A DNA stretch of 64,000 nucleotides from Pholis gunnellus. Lineage: Eukaryota; Chordata; Actinopteri; Perciformes; Pholidae. Under the pieces are notes generated by a model that worked only from the letters and a program-made list of their open reading frames with translations, was not told the origin of the DNA and made no database searches. The first letter of the stretch is position 1, and each line of letters opens with the position of its first letter. A program made the translations under genes and the position numbers. Of this stretch, positions 1 through 13,731 are shown one piece after another. The stretch is taken from positions 27,653,517 through 27,717,516 of the forward strand of contig OU342806.1 in NCBI GenBank assembly GCA_910591455.2, read 5' to 3'.

Positions 1-139
1 CTCTCACGTGCACGCAGTAATAATTGATGACTGGTGAGGGAGCTTCTGGACTCGTGATCCGATGTCAAGGTGTCACCAGCATGAACGCATGTTTTGGGAT
101 CTCTCTGACACAAACTGAAGCACGTGTGTCAATCAAAGC

Positions 140-375
140 ATCACAGCAGACCACCCAGGTTCCGAATGGCGGGCGCTTCCCGTTGGCTCCGGACGCGTGG
201 CCCCAGCCGCGAGCTCACCCCGTCGTCAGGTCCGTCAGTCCTCGGAACAGGCCGCGGGGCAACAACTCGTGGGTGGCGGGGGTAGAGGCGAGGTATCGCA
301 ATCCGACCGAAAAGGCCCAGAGTAGAGGCTTGAACGCGGTCGCCCGAAGACGCTCGCGCGCCTCGGAGGGTTGGA
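140..375. other. CpG-rich block of unknown origin
   Basis: A sharp GC- and CpG-rich island (for example GGCGGGCGCTTCCC, GGACGCGTGG, GACGCTCGCGCGCC) between AT-rich flanks. Frames are open on both strands (24-395 +, 141-473 -) as expected of CpG-rich DNA, and none looks like a known protein. It could be a promoter-type island, a piece of rDNA spacer or a GC-rich repeat head; I cannot tell which. Confidence 0.45.
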
Positions 376-820
376 TAATTTGTACAAAAATATAACAGGT
401 ATGATTTTGAACAAAATACACAATTATTGTGAGGAATAATTAACATTGACATGTGATTAGACAGTCTCTTCACATATAGTATTATTATTATTATTATTAA
501 AAGGTGATCTGTGCAACTTTGTTATTCAGGAAGTTTGTATCAAACAAATAGCCCTTCATACTAAGTACCCTTAAAGTAGCTCTCCGTTTCAAAAAGGTTG
601 GTGACTCCTGGGGTAAAGCCCAGTGTGTTTGAGACACAACCATAATGCTTGTATTAGTTTGAAGGGAAGATGGATTTTTTGGGAGTTTATTTAGTTAATT
701 ACTTTTTTTTTCTGACAGCAAAATGTAGCAAGAAACCTCACAACTCTAAACGAATTATCATCTCTGGTTTGCAAGAAGCACCAGAGGTACATTGCTTGGT
801 TATGTGCGAAAATGACCACA
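376..820. other. AT-rich non-coding DNA with (ATT)n
   Basis: Contains a 19-bp ATT repeat at 481-499. Nothing else recognised. Confidence 0.6.
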
Positions 821-1250
821 GTATTTAAGAAGTGGACGTAGTCATCGTGACGTCGCCCATTGGTTTGTGGACTGAAGTTACCATATTTGGAATGTGGAGG
901 AGTGATGTAGAGATGCCGGATACTTCTCTGGTAGCAGCAGCAACCTGTCAATCACTGTGTAGCCCCGCCCTAAAGCATCCCCTGCTTTATGGTCTGTTTG
1001 ACTCTAAATGGACCATCATTTACTAAATGAACATCATGCTGTATTGAAGAAGACTTGAAACTAGAGATTGAGACCATAAACTCATGTTCACAATGTTTAC
1101 TGAGGTAATAAATCAAGAGAGAAGTAGTCATTTTCTCATAGACTTCTATACAACCAGAGGAGTCGCCCCCTGGTGGTCAAGAGAGAGAATGCAGCTTTAA
1201 GCCACTTCCGCATTGGCTTCACTCGGCAGAACCGGAGGTTGGCGCCTGGA
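821..1250 (+). repeat. Interspersed repeat, family A, copy 1
   Basis: Begins near AAGAAGTGGACGTAGTCATC, passes CCCATTGGTTTGTGGACTGA and GGACCATCATTTACTAAATG, and ends near GGCAGAACCGGAGGTTG. It shares about 200 bp of nearly identical core with the copies at 36868, 37950 (inverted) and 47336. It has no coding potential; I regard it as a teleost non-autonomous element of uncertain class. Confidence 0.85.
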
Positions 1251-1339
1251 TATGACGCACATTCATTTGAAGTTAGAGCAAAAATACCTTAAAGTTTCAT
1301 AACTTTTGGTGACTTGAATTTCAACAATCTTCAGTGAAC

Positions 1340-1716
1340 TTTTTCAAGTTGGAAATATGAATATATATCGACTGTTATTTCAGGTCCAATACCGATTATT
1401 AGTAATCAAGGAGGCCGACGACAACTGAAGTTAACTTTGCAACTTCAGCGTAGACGATTGTGATGTTTAACTTCAGCAATATCTGCCGCCTCACGTTTGC
1501 TCTCTGTTGATTGGCTATTACTCGGGATGTGTAACCAATGAGATAGTGCTGTGGGTGGGACATTGAGTGAGACTAGAGACAGAGACAGGCGGCATCAGAG
1601 CCGTACCACATTTTTTAATTATTTATTATATCTTCAGTCGGATAAAAAAACAAACAATTAAATAATCGTAAAAATGCTGATATCACAGGCTAGCTGATAA
1701 TCAGCCGACCTCTAGT
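1340..1716. mobile_element. Fragment of an hAT-like element
   Basis: Contains CCAATACCGATTATTAGTAA near the left and ends GATAATCAGCCGACCTCTAG, the inverse of a start I associate with common fish hAT elements. The matching left terminus is not present. Internal GAAGTTAACTTTGCAACTTC (1428-1447) is a near-perfect hairpin. Confidence 0.45.
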
Positions 1717-2604
1717 AGGTTAATGTATGTCTTAATGCAGCTGCTGCCCAAACCCTAAACTCACCATGAGTTGTGGTTGAGCTCCAGTCTGTCGAGCTAA
1801 TGTGAATGGAGAAATCACATGCACTTCTTCTGTGAGTCTCACAGCATGATTGTTGGAACGAGGCCTCTAAGTAACAGCTCTTAAAGAAGCTGTTAATAGG
1901 AATTCTACTTCAACTCTTTGTGATTGCAGTGGAAATACATTTGGCCCTTTATTCTCAAGAATAACAGAGTGAAAAAAAAACGTACTGTTCCTAATTCCTC
2001 GACATGAGACCATGTTGTTGACACGCGACAACATCCGTCAACCCACACATGATGGCCCCACGCTGCATGTGTCTGCGCGTCTGGCAGCCAGCTTGACATT
2101 TGATCCCAGCAGAAGGGTGGGGCACCGGGCTTATGTGTTGTGCCGGCAGCACATGGTTGAAATATTCATATTGGCACGCTCAAGCCACTAAGCTGCCACA
2201 GCCTGAGCCTCTAATTCTTCATCCACACATCAGGAAGTCAGTGGTTCTACCTGTCTTCATTGTCCTCAACCAATAGTGATCTCAGAGCCATTCTACATGC
2301 GGGCTCATCAGAAAACAATCGGACGCAATTATGTTGAATCATTGAGATATTTTAGCCTCCTGTGAAACCCGCCATAAAAATGACACCTTTTAAATGGCGC
2401 TGATATAATTTGGATCCTGTCAAAATGAGCCGCTCTGTCCGTTCATCTATTACACAGGAGGGTTTCCTCATCTCACGGCTGTGGACTTGGTTAGAAAACA
2501 TCCTCAGAATTGTAACATTGCTTTGATTTTGGGGGTCCAGGAGGTGACGTGGAGAAATGAAGAAAAGGCGGACGCTGAGACAACTGTCATGAGGGTCTGG
2601 GTCA
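1717..2604. other. Non-coding, no feature seen
   Basis: Mixed-composition DNA with no convincing frame, repeat or RNA. Confidence 0.5.
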
Positions 2605-2772
2605 TCCTTTTCAACCACAAGGTTGGCGGTTCGATCCCCAGGCTCTGCATGCTAAAGTGTCCTCGAGCAAGACACTGCACCTCTTGTTGTCCCTGGGGGG
2701 CTTTACAGCAGCCCACTGCTCCTAAATGCTTAGAATGGTTTAAATGCAGAGGTCAAATTTCATGTGTGTGCT
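2605..2772 (+). mobile_element. tRNA-derived SINE
   Basis: Carries an RNA polymerase III B-box (GGCGGTTCGATCCCC, about 2625-2639), then AGTGTCCTCGAGCAAGACAC and a body with GCAGCCCACTGCTCCTAAAT, a frequent teleost SINE layout. The A-box end is degraded. Confidence 0.8.
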
Positions 2773-4399
2773 ATCTTTCATTTTTTATTTCTTTAAGAAA
2801 AGAAATCTTGAAGAAACATGCACCCAGGTTGTAACGAACCAGAATGCTCCTTCTATCCACTGCATGTTATCGCTATTGTTAACGCACATCAAGAAGAGTG
2901 TAATGTGCCCCATGCTGTTCCATCAGTGGGAGTCAATGCAGTGTTTCCCAGAGGGGAGGGGCATCTGTGGGGGTGAACTATTGACCTGCTGTTGTTGATC
3001 TCTTTGCATCCACACTCAGTCTGTGCTACAGAAACGCCTTCATGACGGCTGTTGAAGCTGAATTAGTCTACGCGTCCCTTAAACGTTGCTAGTCGGCACC
3101 TGAAGCTCGAGCCAGTTAAACATACTATTTTTTTTATGTACCCATTTAAATGATGTATTGGCATATGCTGTCTCAGCTCCTCCTGCTCTTCTATGGCTCT
3201 TCTACTCCAGCTTGGTTTAAGTTGCTGCCTAACAATGACTACGTTGACCTGCACACCCATATTCCACGGTTATTCCCAATATGACAATATTCCGAATCTG
3301 ATGTGGCTCATGTGAACATCATATACCTTTGCATATTCTGATTTAGGCCTTGTTCCAAACGAGAAATATCTGATTAAGACATGTGAGAAATGGCGATGTG
3401 AATCGGGTTTAAGGAGCATTCTCTGGACATTTATACATTTGGACTATGCGTCTCAATAGGGGTTTTACAGCACTTTGTTAACGACCAGCTCTGTGCTTTG
3501 TACACACAACTAGCCGCAGTAAAGACTCATAACTGAGCTCAATTAAAACCAAAACTCCCGATTATGTTCCGTCACTGCGTTGATGTGGAATTGTTCACAT
3601 TCCGCACCTCTTCTGTCCTTAGGACAACAACACAAGAGTTTGTGCTTGTGGCTCTCACAGGAGGTCGTCATAAAACATATCACAGACGACGTTAATGCTT
3701 TCATTTAAACGTTTGGAGTTTTGAACCATTGAATCGTTATTGAATCATACGGGAGATGTTTGACCTTTACTGTCCAATACCCAGTCGTCATTTAAATAAA
3801 AGCCTGTTTCACTAAATGCTGATTTCCCGACACTGTAGACCTGCAGCACGCCACTGCAGACACTTCAAACATGCCAGTCGCACGTCACATTTCATCCGTC
3901 ACAGTATACAGTCATTTGCTGAAGTGGTTGCGGCTCTAATCTTTTTCGCCGTTAGCTCGTCTGTGTGTTGGCAGAGGGCCAAGAGGAGGAGGAGGAGGGG
4001 GAGGGGGGGGGGGGGGGCAGCAGAGGATGGAGAGGAAACAAAGCTATGAGGGGATACTGACAGGCGGAACAGTGTGTTGCCTCCATCGCGGAGAATGACT
4101 TCCCACACATCTGTTTAGCGATATCGTCGGACATGGATGGCTGCAGCACGGCCCTGTTGAATTAGAATAGGAGACAGTGAGCGGAGCTAGCAGCATATTG
4201 ACAGTGGATGGGGGAGAGGGGCGAGCGACATAGAGGAAGTATCGACAGATGAAGAGAGAGAGAGAGAGAGAGGGAGAGCACTTTCTCTCTCTAATAGGAT
4301 TGTAGTGTAGATGTGTTTGTCTGAAGGGCTGCCCCCAGAGGCTTCCAAATCTGTGTGTGTGTGTGTGGGCCCGAGTGGTAGCGCTAGAGAACAAGCAGC
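2773..4399. other. Non-coding with purine-rich tract
   Basis: No gene seen. 3980-4016 has GGAGGAGGAGG followed by a run of G. GA repeats lie at 4252-4272 and GT at 4352-4368. The GC-richer stretch 3816-4210 has short frames on both strands that I cannot support. Confidence 0.5.
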
Positions 4400-4407
4400 A
4401 TTGGGTA

Positions 4408-5523
4408 TAGTGCTGGGCGGTATGACCAAAAATGTATATCACGGTATTTTGCCTAACTTTGGCGGTACCACGGTATATCACGGTATTCTTTTCGAACTCA
4501 TACACCTCACCATGAGATCAAGCGTGTGGAAAAGAAATACTTTCATCTCAATGTTTTCACAGCACTGGTTTGGGAATGCAGTCTTTTTAGCAATTTAAAT
4601 TGGTAAAATTGACCACAGATATTTAACTTTCACATATGGATTCTCATGAGATCTGCCCTATGATGTCTTTCATTGTCTCTTCTCTATCAAAATACCCTAA
4701 TCTGATTGGCTAAACTGCATCACGTGACGTGATTTACAACGCATTGGCCTGTGTTTTTCCTGCGCCGCTGAACAAGTGCTGTAAATGCTGGAAAGGAGCG
4801 TGAATAACTCCGCTGCTTTAAGGCAAAGGCCCGCGACCCACTGAAAACGGGTCCGCGACGACCCACCAGTTGAGAATCTGTTCTACAGGATCGTGACGAG
4901 CGGTGAACCTTCCTTCACCTACATTCCCCTGGGTCCTAAGCCCCTCCAAGTACAGCTTCGTATCACCCTCTACGTACTAACGTAATGTACCAACGTACAT
5001 TTATAACAAATACCACACATATTACACGTAATCAGCGTTGCATATGTGTCAAACTCTATCGGTGCATCTCCGGTCTGTCTATGTTTATCCTGCATCGCTG
5101 TTCTGTAATGTAACGTTACTGGAGGACGGAGCCTCTCCCAGCTGTTAGCAGACTGTTGTGCTAGCAGGCGAGTGAGCTGTACCCAGCATGCAGTTCGGCG
5201 GTGAAAGTTTATAAATGTACAATTATTAGTGTTACAAATTGTTTATGTGTCACAGACTGTTGTGTTGTGGTGTTTTGCTCTGTTAAAGAGCGTTAGTTGT
5301 GGGTTGTTAATTGTTATAAAGTTATAAAGTTATGACCATGACTAGGGATCCGTCTCAATACAGATAAGATAACTAGCTCCACAGCTATTGTTTTCGGTGG
5401 CGAACATCATCTTTAGCAGCCTGTTGAAGACTGTCAGCAATGTTCTGGCTATGCACCGGTATGACGGTATGTGGAAAATTCATATCGTACGGGAAATTGA
5501 AACCGGTACACTGCCCAGCACTA
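4408..5523. mobile_element. hAT-like DNA transposon, non-autonomous
   Basis: The element is 1,116 bp, beginning TAGTGCTGGG and ending with its exact reverse complement CCCAGCACTA. It is flanked by a perfect 8-bp direct repeat, ATTGGGTA, at 4400-4407 and 5524-5531. Beyond the ten terminal bases the ends stay similar (GCGGTA on the left, CAGTGTA inverted on the right), and the subterminal regions are full of CGGTAT motifs. An 8-bp duplication is typical of hAT insertion. No transposase frame is present. Confidence 0.9.
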
Positions 5524-5619
5524 ATTGGGTATATCAAATGGAGAACATGGATGAACGGCTAGCCGGGTTTTCTTTTTCTCCTCACTTTTAGCGGTGTCTT
5601 GGGTGTGCTTCCATCTGTA

Positions 5620-6140
5620 TTGCTGGGCGGTACGGCCAACAATTTCTATCACGGTATACTTTTTCGGAAAATTAGTTTTCCTTAAATGTCAATATACATG
5701 CTGCCGAGGGGTGGAGCACTGGTATGGCAACCGTGTGGCATATCTTCAACCCTCCTGAAGTGTAAACAGTAAAACATTCTAAATGTTATCTTTTTATGTT
5801 CTCGTGTGGTTATTTGCCGAAAAACACGCAATTAAAAAGAAAATGTGTTTTTTGTTTAAATAGTTTCTTTGATAAAAAAAAAAAAGAAGTAAAAAAGTTC
5901 CCTCTCTAATATAAATACTATGTAGCTGTGAAAACATCATGGCCGATCAGCAGCAATCTGGCCCGTTTTGATGGGCAGCCGATTAATCGTTGCATCTTCA
6001 GCGCGGTCTGGTCAATATTCTTACCGGAGGGCAAATTCCTTTACCCTCCACCCTACTGGTCGGCATGTTGGACCCAGGATGGCAGTTTTGCATCATTGGC
6101 TTCACTCTGCAGAATCGGAGGTTGCTGCATGCAACTATAC
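5620..6140. repeat. Composite of transposon fragments
   Basis: Contains an hAT-like end (TTGCTGGGCGGTACGGCCAA, about 5621) resembling the adjacent complete element. Next come a family C-like scrap (TTTGCCGAAAAACACGCAAT, about 5812) and a family A-like end (GGCTTCACTCTGCAGAATCG, about 6099). No gene seen. Confidence 0.55.
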
Positions 6141-8774
6141 ATAAATATTAGGAACACCTTAAAATACACCCGTAAAAATGTCCTCCAAGGTGATCATTTT
6201 CTCTTTCTACTTCGACCACAACACAAGCTGTCAAACTTTCCTCAAACCCCTATTTACTCATGCATATTGTACTTCACTTTGCTGTTACTGTCTCATGCGA
6301 GATATGGACACAATCTGATTTTCCTTTTTATTGAAACAAAAAGTGCAGAAACAGCATCAAATACATTACAGTGATGGCTCATATCACAAGGTAAACACAT
6401 GAATATATAAATAGACTGCAGCCTATGCTGACATGTCAAATAGAAGACCTGGCTCCGTTGAGACATTCTGTCCAACAATCTCCTCCGCTGAGTTTCAGCA
6501 CCGGGGACAGCGCCAGAGCTGTCCCTCTGAGAATAATTCATGTTGCTGCTTAATGAAAAACAATTTGTTTTAGATAATTCATAAACAAAGTCACAGTGCA
6601 TTATGGTGTTGTTTTTTCTGGTCTGTCAGCGTAAAGAAAATGTATGTAAATGTGCAGTAGGCAGGTTTATGGGGTTCTGCGGACGTATCGTCAGTTCAAG
6701 TATCAGAGGCAGAAACGGTGCAATGATCAGCCTTGCTTTTTTTCCCTTAACACCACAGGCATCCTGTGCCGTCATTGGATGGATATTGATTAGCTCTGTT
6801 GGTGGGGCGATGATGTGTAGCGGGAAGGGTGGCTGCAGTGTGACCTCTGCGGCAGCTAACGGCTCCATCGAGTTTGACACATGAGTGCCGTACACACACA
6901 CACTTAACATGTTAGATACTTTGGATTAAAGTATTCACACTTCCTTCTTACTGGATGACAAAGGCTTTAAAGGTCAGCTAGCCATCAGTGCTGTAAGTCT
7001 TTGCTCTCAGGAGGCTGCTTCACCGGGAAGAGGGTGTGTTCTCATTTAATCCAAAAAAGAAACGATCAGAATGCACACAGAGCGTAAACACACACATGGC
7101 TAAGGTAAGCGACAGGCCGACGCCACACGCGAAGGTTGTAAGATAGCAGAGTCATTTTGATTGGCTCTGAGTTTCAACCTTTTGGTTGAATTTTGCGTAT
7201 TTTGTCACACTCTTAGTTCGAAGCTTGTTTTAATAACTGATGACTGTAAATGTAGATTTTATGGTTGTATAGAGTAAGTGTTAGAGATGATATGCTGTGT
7301 CTTATTTCTGTGGAGCAGGTGGCTAAGCATTACACACCTTCAAAGTACTGAGTAAATAGGATTCAAATCCATATGTCATGTTGTTGTAGTCTGTGCAGCG
7401 TTGTAGCTTCGATACTGTATGTACATTATGCACATACTAGTGGTATCTCTTACTATCTACGGTGTTAAACCCAAAACTGTTTTCCTACATTTGGTTTAGT
7501 TAATTTTCTCCCATAATTGAAGTTTGAATGTAAACAGCCCTATCATGCAGCTCCAGCTCAAACATTTCTTCTACCTTTGTTGTTTATTTTAGCACATTGT
7601 TGTGAAATGACATTAACATGGACAAAGACAAAGCTTTAGTTTGGTTCTAAGTACATTGAAGCCAAGGTCTTAACTCTGAGTAACACGTGAAACATGTACT
7701 AACATGGATTTTATGTCAATGGTGAACACGTGTAGCCATGTAGGTCGTGTGCTCTAATGTTGTGCGTCTTGGGTTTTAGGCGACGATCAATTAATCACGA
7801 GTCAGCAAAGCAGCCTCCGAGCTTCACTTTGCAGCCCGAGCGGTGGGAGGGAGGGCCGCTAACAAGCAGGAGGCAGTTTTAATTAGCCACGCTGCTGCAG
7901 GAGAACAAATGAAACATCCCCCGACAGGCAGTGCCGATGTGTGTGGGGGGGGGGGGGAGCCGGAGCGGGACACCTTGATTCGTGCTCAATGAACACACAC
8001 GCAGTTTCTTAATCAAGCTCTCAAACTCTGTGTTGTGTGTGTGTGTGTCCCTTTCATGGTGTGGGGGAGGATGGCCCTTATTTATGTAAAGATACATTTG
8101 CCAAAACAGATATGTTGAAGTACATGGGATTTTTTGTTTTTTGCTGTGACGTCGACTTGGGTATCGAGAATCGTGTAATTTCACCGGTGTCGATCTCGAC
8201 TGATTTCTGGTATCGCGACGGTGGTTGGACCGCCAGAGAGGGTAGGCGGAGCTAAAGCAACTGTGTGTCCTGTTCGTTTCCGGTCTGTGGCAGCATTGTG
8301 AATCGGTTACTATGGCCGAAAAAAACACACTGTCCAGATCTCTAGGAAGTGAGATCACCGCTCATCCATTTAGGTGCAGCCAAAGAGAGAAATTAATTAA
8401 ACGAACAAAAGAAAAAGCTATCTAAATCTAATCTAAACAAGCAAACACCTAGAATAGTTCAACAATACAATTTATGAATAAAATAACTAAATACTAACAT
8501 GAAATAAATGGCTACCACAATGAGAGAAGAAATGACTTTATTCAATGTTTTATGTACATCTTCTCTAATGCACAAAAAAAATGAATATAAAACTAGAAAT
8601 CCCTCTCTAATATGAAATATTGGTAACGGTTGCGAGGTTCCCTTGCATTCATTACTTATTGCTTTAACAGCAAAACAAAGCGGCCCGTGAGTCTTCTTCT
8701 GTGCTATTACAACATTTAGAGAAGTCTAACCTGCCCATTCTGACAGCAAGGCTCCGGACTAACTTGTTTCACCA
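6141..8774. other. Mostly unique non-coding DNA
   Basis: No gene seen. It contains a G13 run at about 7946, a GT tract at 8033-8048 and a scrap with TCGAGAATCGTG (8164) that may be transposon-derived. The stretch 7790-7905 (GCAGCCCGAGCGGTGGGAGG, TTTTAATTAGCCACGCTGCT) has the look of a conserved non-coding element. Confidence 0.4.
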
Positions 8775-9175
8775 TGCTGCCGGAAAATAAATATAACAAT
8801 TAAATAATAACAATAACTCCCAGTTAACTGTCAAAAATTCTAAAAGTTATCATTTTTATTTTGTTATAGTCATCTATAGTGTTTTGCATAAAAACACACA
8901 ATTCAAACGATTAGGAGATGAAAGATTGTATTTGTATTGATTAAAACAAACTCTTGGCATCAGTAGGTTTAAAGGTGCAGTATGAGCTGTTCAACAGGTC
9001 ATTCAGCTCTAATATTTTATTTTATATCGCTGTGAAAACATCTCTCCAAAACTACATTCAAGAAGATTACAATTGAACATATGATAATATTATAATTCAC
9101 CTTTGGTCATTACTCATTGTTACTGAACGGAGCTTGAAGGCATCATCGTGTGCCACCATTATCAGCAGGACTGTG
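8775..9175 (+). repeat. Interspersed repeat, family C, copy 1
   Basis: Shares AGTCATCTATAGTG, GCATAAAAACACACAATTCA, GCTGTGAAAACATCTC and a TTACTCATTGTTACTGAACG end with 18895-19345, in the same order at roughly two-thirds identity by eye. AT-rich and without coding potential. Confidence 0.65.
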
Positions 9176-9344
9176 CTCATTTTGGACTTGCAGAAAGACG
9201 TGTGTGTGTGTGACGTTAATGTGCCGTCCATGTCTGAATGAAGCCGTACTGGACATTAATGTCTGAGTGACACAAAGCCAACACTTTAAAAGACAGACGA
9301 AGCCAGCACTGTTCCCGTATTTCACGTCCGATAAAGTGCTCCAG

Positions 9345-9480
9345 TGATATGTCCCCCTGGACACCCGGGCCGTCCTCCTGCCGGGCCTCTTAATGGAGCC
9401 CGTCCAGGTCGTGGCCCTCTTTCCTCCCGCTAATGGTTCACACGGCGCAGGCTGAGGGGTTCACGGGGGTCAAACACACA
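9345..9480. other. Candidate conserved non-coding element
   Basis: A GC-rich, non-repetitive 135 bp (ACACCCGGGCCGTCCTCCTG, CCTCCCGCTAATGGTTCACA) in AT-rich surroundings with no long frame. This is composition-based only. Confidence 0.25.
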
Positions 9481-10457
9481 CAGGCGTAAGTGTTCTGCTT
9501 GGTATTCAAGAAGTACAAAGCCACTCCAGATCGTCCCGCTCGATCGATAGAGCGAGGGGGAAAAGTAGCTCGCTATTAATGTGTGCAGTGTGCTGTGTGT
9601 GCTGCTGGTTCTTAGCGCTGCAAAAAGACCTCATACCTCCATACTGACTATTGATTGACTCAGATATGTTTGATTTGTTCAGTTATGTTCTCATCAAAGC
9701 AGCGGGCCAGAAGAAAATCCCACATACACTGAGGACCACTTGATCCATCAGCATGGACCCATGGTCTGCTGCTGGGCCGTCACCCAACAGTTGGGAAACA
9801 CTGCACTCATTTGGGCCCAACTGTTGTATGCGGACATGTTTTACTTGCACAGGAGCGATTAGTCAATGACAACATACAGAAAACAAGTTAGTAATAAATA
9901 AAAAATCTATTTATCAAGCACAAGTTGTGTCAAACAAACTGGCACCAGCCTCTCAAATGATTTGACAATTTGTAGAATGTAAATAAAGTGTCTTCATTTT
10001 CAAAAACTGAATTGGTGAAATAAGTCTTTTATCTGTATTCTGCCTCGCCTGCATTAAAGCCATGACTGCTAGCTAAAAAATCTGCATTCATGCAAATCTG
10101 CACAGTCATGCTTCGTTTCATGCAGCTGTAACATCAGATAGAAATTATGGAAAAGCAAAATAAACCACCAAACAGGACACAGAGTCAGAGCTTACAGACG
10201 CTCTTGGCTGAAACAAAAGGAACCTTGCTGATTGACACTATTCTCCAGATGCCCACCTAACAGGATGCTACATTTAGGGATGTTTTCACACTTAAAAGTG
10301 ATTACTCAGCATCATTGAGGCCGTAATGTCTGGAGGTTGGCTGATCATACATTTCTTGTGATCATTGAGCATGATTATTGACTCAGCTTTTCATCTATAG
10401 AGGCGTTGAACTATTTAATTAAACAGCGTTCCCTGCGGTTGAGGAGTGACGATCCCA
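9481..10457. other. Non-coding, no feature seen
   Basis: Unremarkable DNA between the candidate element and family B. Confidence 0.5.
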
Positions 10458-10805
10458 CAGAAATAGAATTGGAGTAGAACGGACTTTGAAATCTTTTTCT
10501 GTGGTTACTTGACTACAAAAGAAAATGGCGATTGTTGTTGGTTGTTATGGTTGACGTAGCTCGCCAGGAAGAGAGCGGTCGTAGCTTCGGGTGGCTGGTT
10601 AGCTAGCTAGTTAGCGAGGTAGCATGTTTTGCTGCTGGTCACCAGCCTGCTGTTCAGCTCATTTTCTGTAACCAGTAACATTCTGTAGCATTAAAGCATG
10701 TTGGAATAAGCAAGCTAGCTAACTAGCCAGCTGTCTGCTAGTTAGCTAGCTAGCTGGCTGATTCCACCACTGGTTACAGAGCAAAGTCCACATTCATCTG
10801 TTGAC
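10458..10805 (+). repeat. Interspersed repeat, family B, copy 1
   Basis: Begins with AGAAATAGAATTGGAGTAGA and contains CTCATTTTCTGTAACCAGTA, AGCATTAAAGCATG and GCTAGCTAACTAGCCAGCTG. It shares these in order with 62870-63505. Tracts of GCTA (10601-10620, 10713-10756) are self-complementary. Confidence 0.75.
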
Positions 10806-11016
10806 AACAAGGTGCGACGCTAACCACGGTCAGCGGCTGTATCTTTACATGCAGTCTGTGGTTGGAGTTAGTTCCGTCCGTGGCAGGTTTTCTGTTTCCA
10901 GACACACCACCCATGTGCCAGCACCCAAGGGTCACGCAATTGCTAAGGCCACGGTTGCTAGGAGACCGTCTCCCCACGCTGTTTGTGTTCAAGAGCCTCC
11001 AGCATAAACTACACCA

Positions 11017-12515
<1,499 letters not shown>

Positions 12516-12702
12516 GCTGCAGTTACTACTACCACAGTCCCTCCCCCTGCTACCTCTGAGCTGGGAGACATCAGAGAGATGCTGTGCACCTGACTTCTGC
12601 TCAGCTAAGCAAAATTATTATTCAGTATTGTAAATATATAGATAGTTGTAGGTGTTTTTTTATATTTGTCTCACTATACAGGTTCATTTTGATTGTTTTT
12701 AA

Positions 12703-13548
12703 ATGCGTTCATTTCATATAAGCTGTTGGAATATTCAGGGTCTCCACTCCTCAACTTTTGAACTGAAGAGTGGAAACCCTGAATTCATGAAATCTATCAA
12801 AAATGTTGATATAATTGTGTTAACAGAAACATGGTGTCACAATGATCTGCTCACTCACTGTCCTCCAGGATATAATGAAGTCATGGTGCCCTCTATAAAA
12901 TGTAAAAACATACGCAAAGGCAGAACATCGGGGGGGATCTTGGTGTGGTATAAAGGAGACCTTTGCCAAAAGATCTCAACCGTAAAACAGGGTAAATCAC
13001 ACATTTGGTTAAGGTTAGATCAAACCCTGGGAATAACTGATCGGGATCTATATCTCTGTGCTATTTACATACCCCCAGTAGATTCTCCTTATTTTGAGGA
13101 AGACATTTTTGAAACTCTCCATTCAGAAATCGCGTATTTCCAAGCCCAGGGAAACGTGCTCCTAACTGGAGATCTAAATGGACGAACAGGAATTGTACCT
13201 GATGTCATCGACCCACAGGGCAACAACCATGTGTTTGGTCAGACTCCCCTATTTACCACACCAACCATCACCCACCGGAACAACCTTGACTCTGAAATAA
13301 ATAAAAGTGGCAAGGAGGTAGTGCATCTCTGCCGGGCCTTAGGCCTGTACATAGTTAACGGTAGGTTCAGAGGGGACTCTTTAGGAAGATTCACATACTC
13401 CTCAGCTCTTGGATCTAGTGTAGTAGACTATGCAATCACTGACATGGACCCCTCCACTATCAGTGCATTCACTGTCAGACAACAATCCCCCCTCTCAGAC
13501 CACAACCAAATAAATGTGTTCTTTAAAACTCTCAGGTCAAAGGAATGA
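12703..13548 (+). pseudogene. LINE endonuclease segment (APE domain)
   Basis: This 281-codon open segment covers the exonuclease-endonuclease-phosphatase fold that nicks target DNA to prime reverse transcription. Visible motifs, in order, are CWNIQG near residue 9, VLTETW near 39, a GDLNGRTG motif near 156, DYAITD near 243 and the catalytic SDHNQ near 265. The ATG at 12703 is the first in frame and sits 10 residues before the conserved Asn, so it may be the true start. The frame closes at TGA 13546-13548, just after the catalytic Asp-His. Homologous-looking sequence continues at once in the +2 frame (13540-13735), so this is a frameshift, not a natural end. Confidence 0.88.
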
Positions 13549-13731
13549 CACAAAAAAGGAACCCAGTAAGCTGTTTAAATTAAATCCTACTTACCGATGG
13601 GCCCCAGACAGCGGAGAAAAATTCATCATGGCCTTGAACTCACCTGATCTGATAGATGACATATCAATATATGACCAACATCAATATATCCACACCAGAG
13701 ATGGTGTAAACAAGCCATTGATGATATCAAT
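13549..13731 (+). pseudogene. LINE linker in shifted frame
   Basis: Between the endonuclease and reverse transcriptase segments the coding sense lies in another frame for about 180 bp (peptide text such as NPTYRWAPDSGEKF). It then returns to the original frame near 13700-13731. Two small indels of opposite effect explain this. The same frame carries both large segments, which supports one original polyprotein. Confidence 0.75.

Noticed and set aside
141..473. Overlapping frames on both strands at the CpG block
   Set aside because: Open because of base composition; no recognisable protein features and frames open on both strands.
2605..2660. tRNA gene
   Set aside because: Only a B-box is recognisable; the context is a SINE.
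5928..6374. 148-codon frame
   Set aside because: Overlaps fragments of families C and A; no domain or conserved motif.
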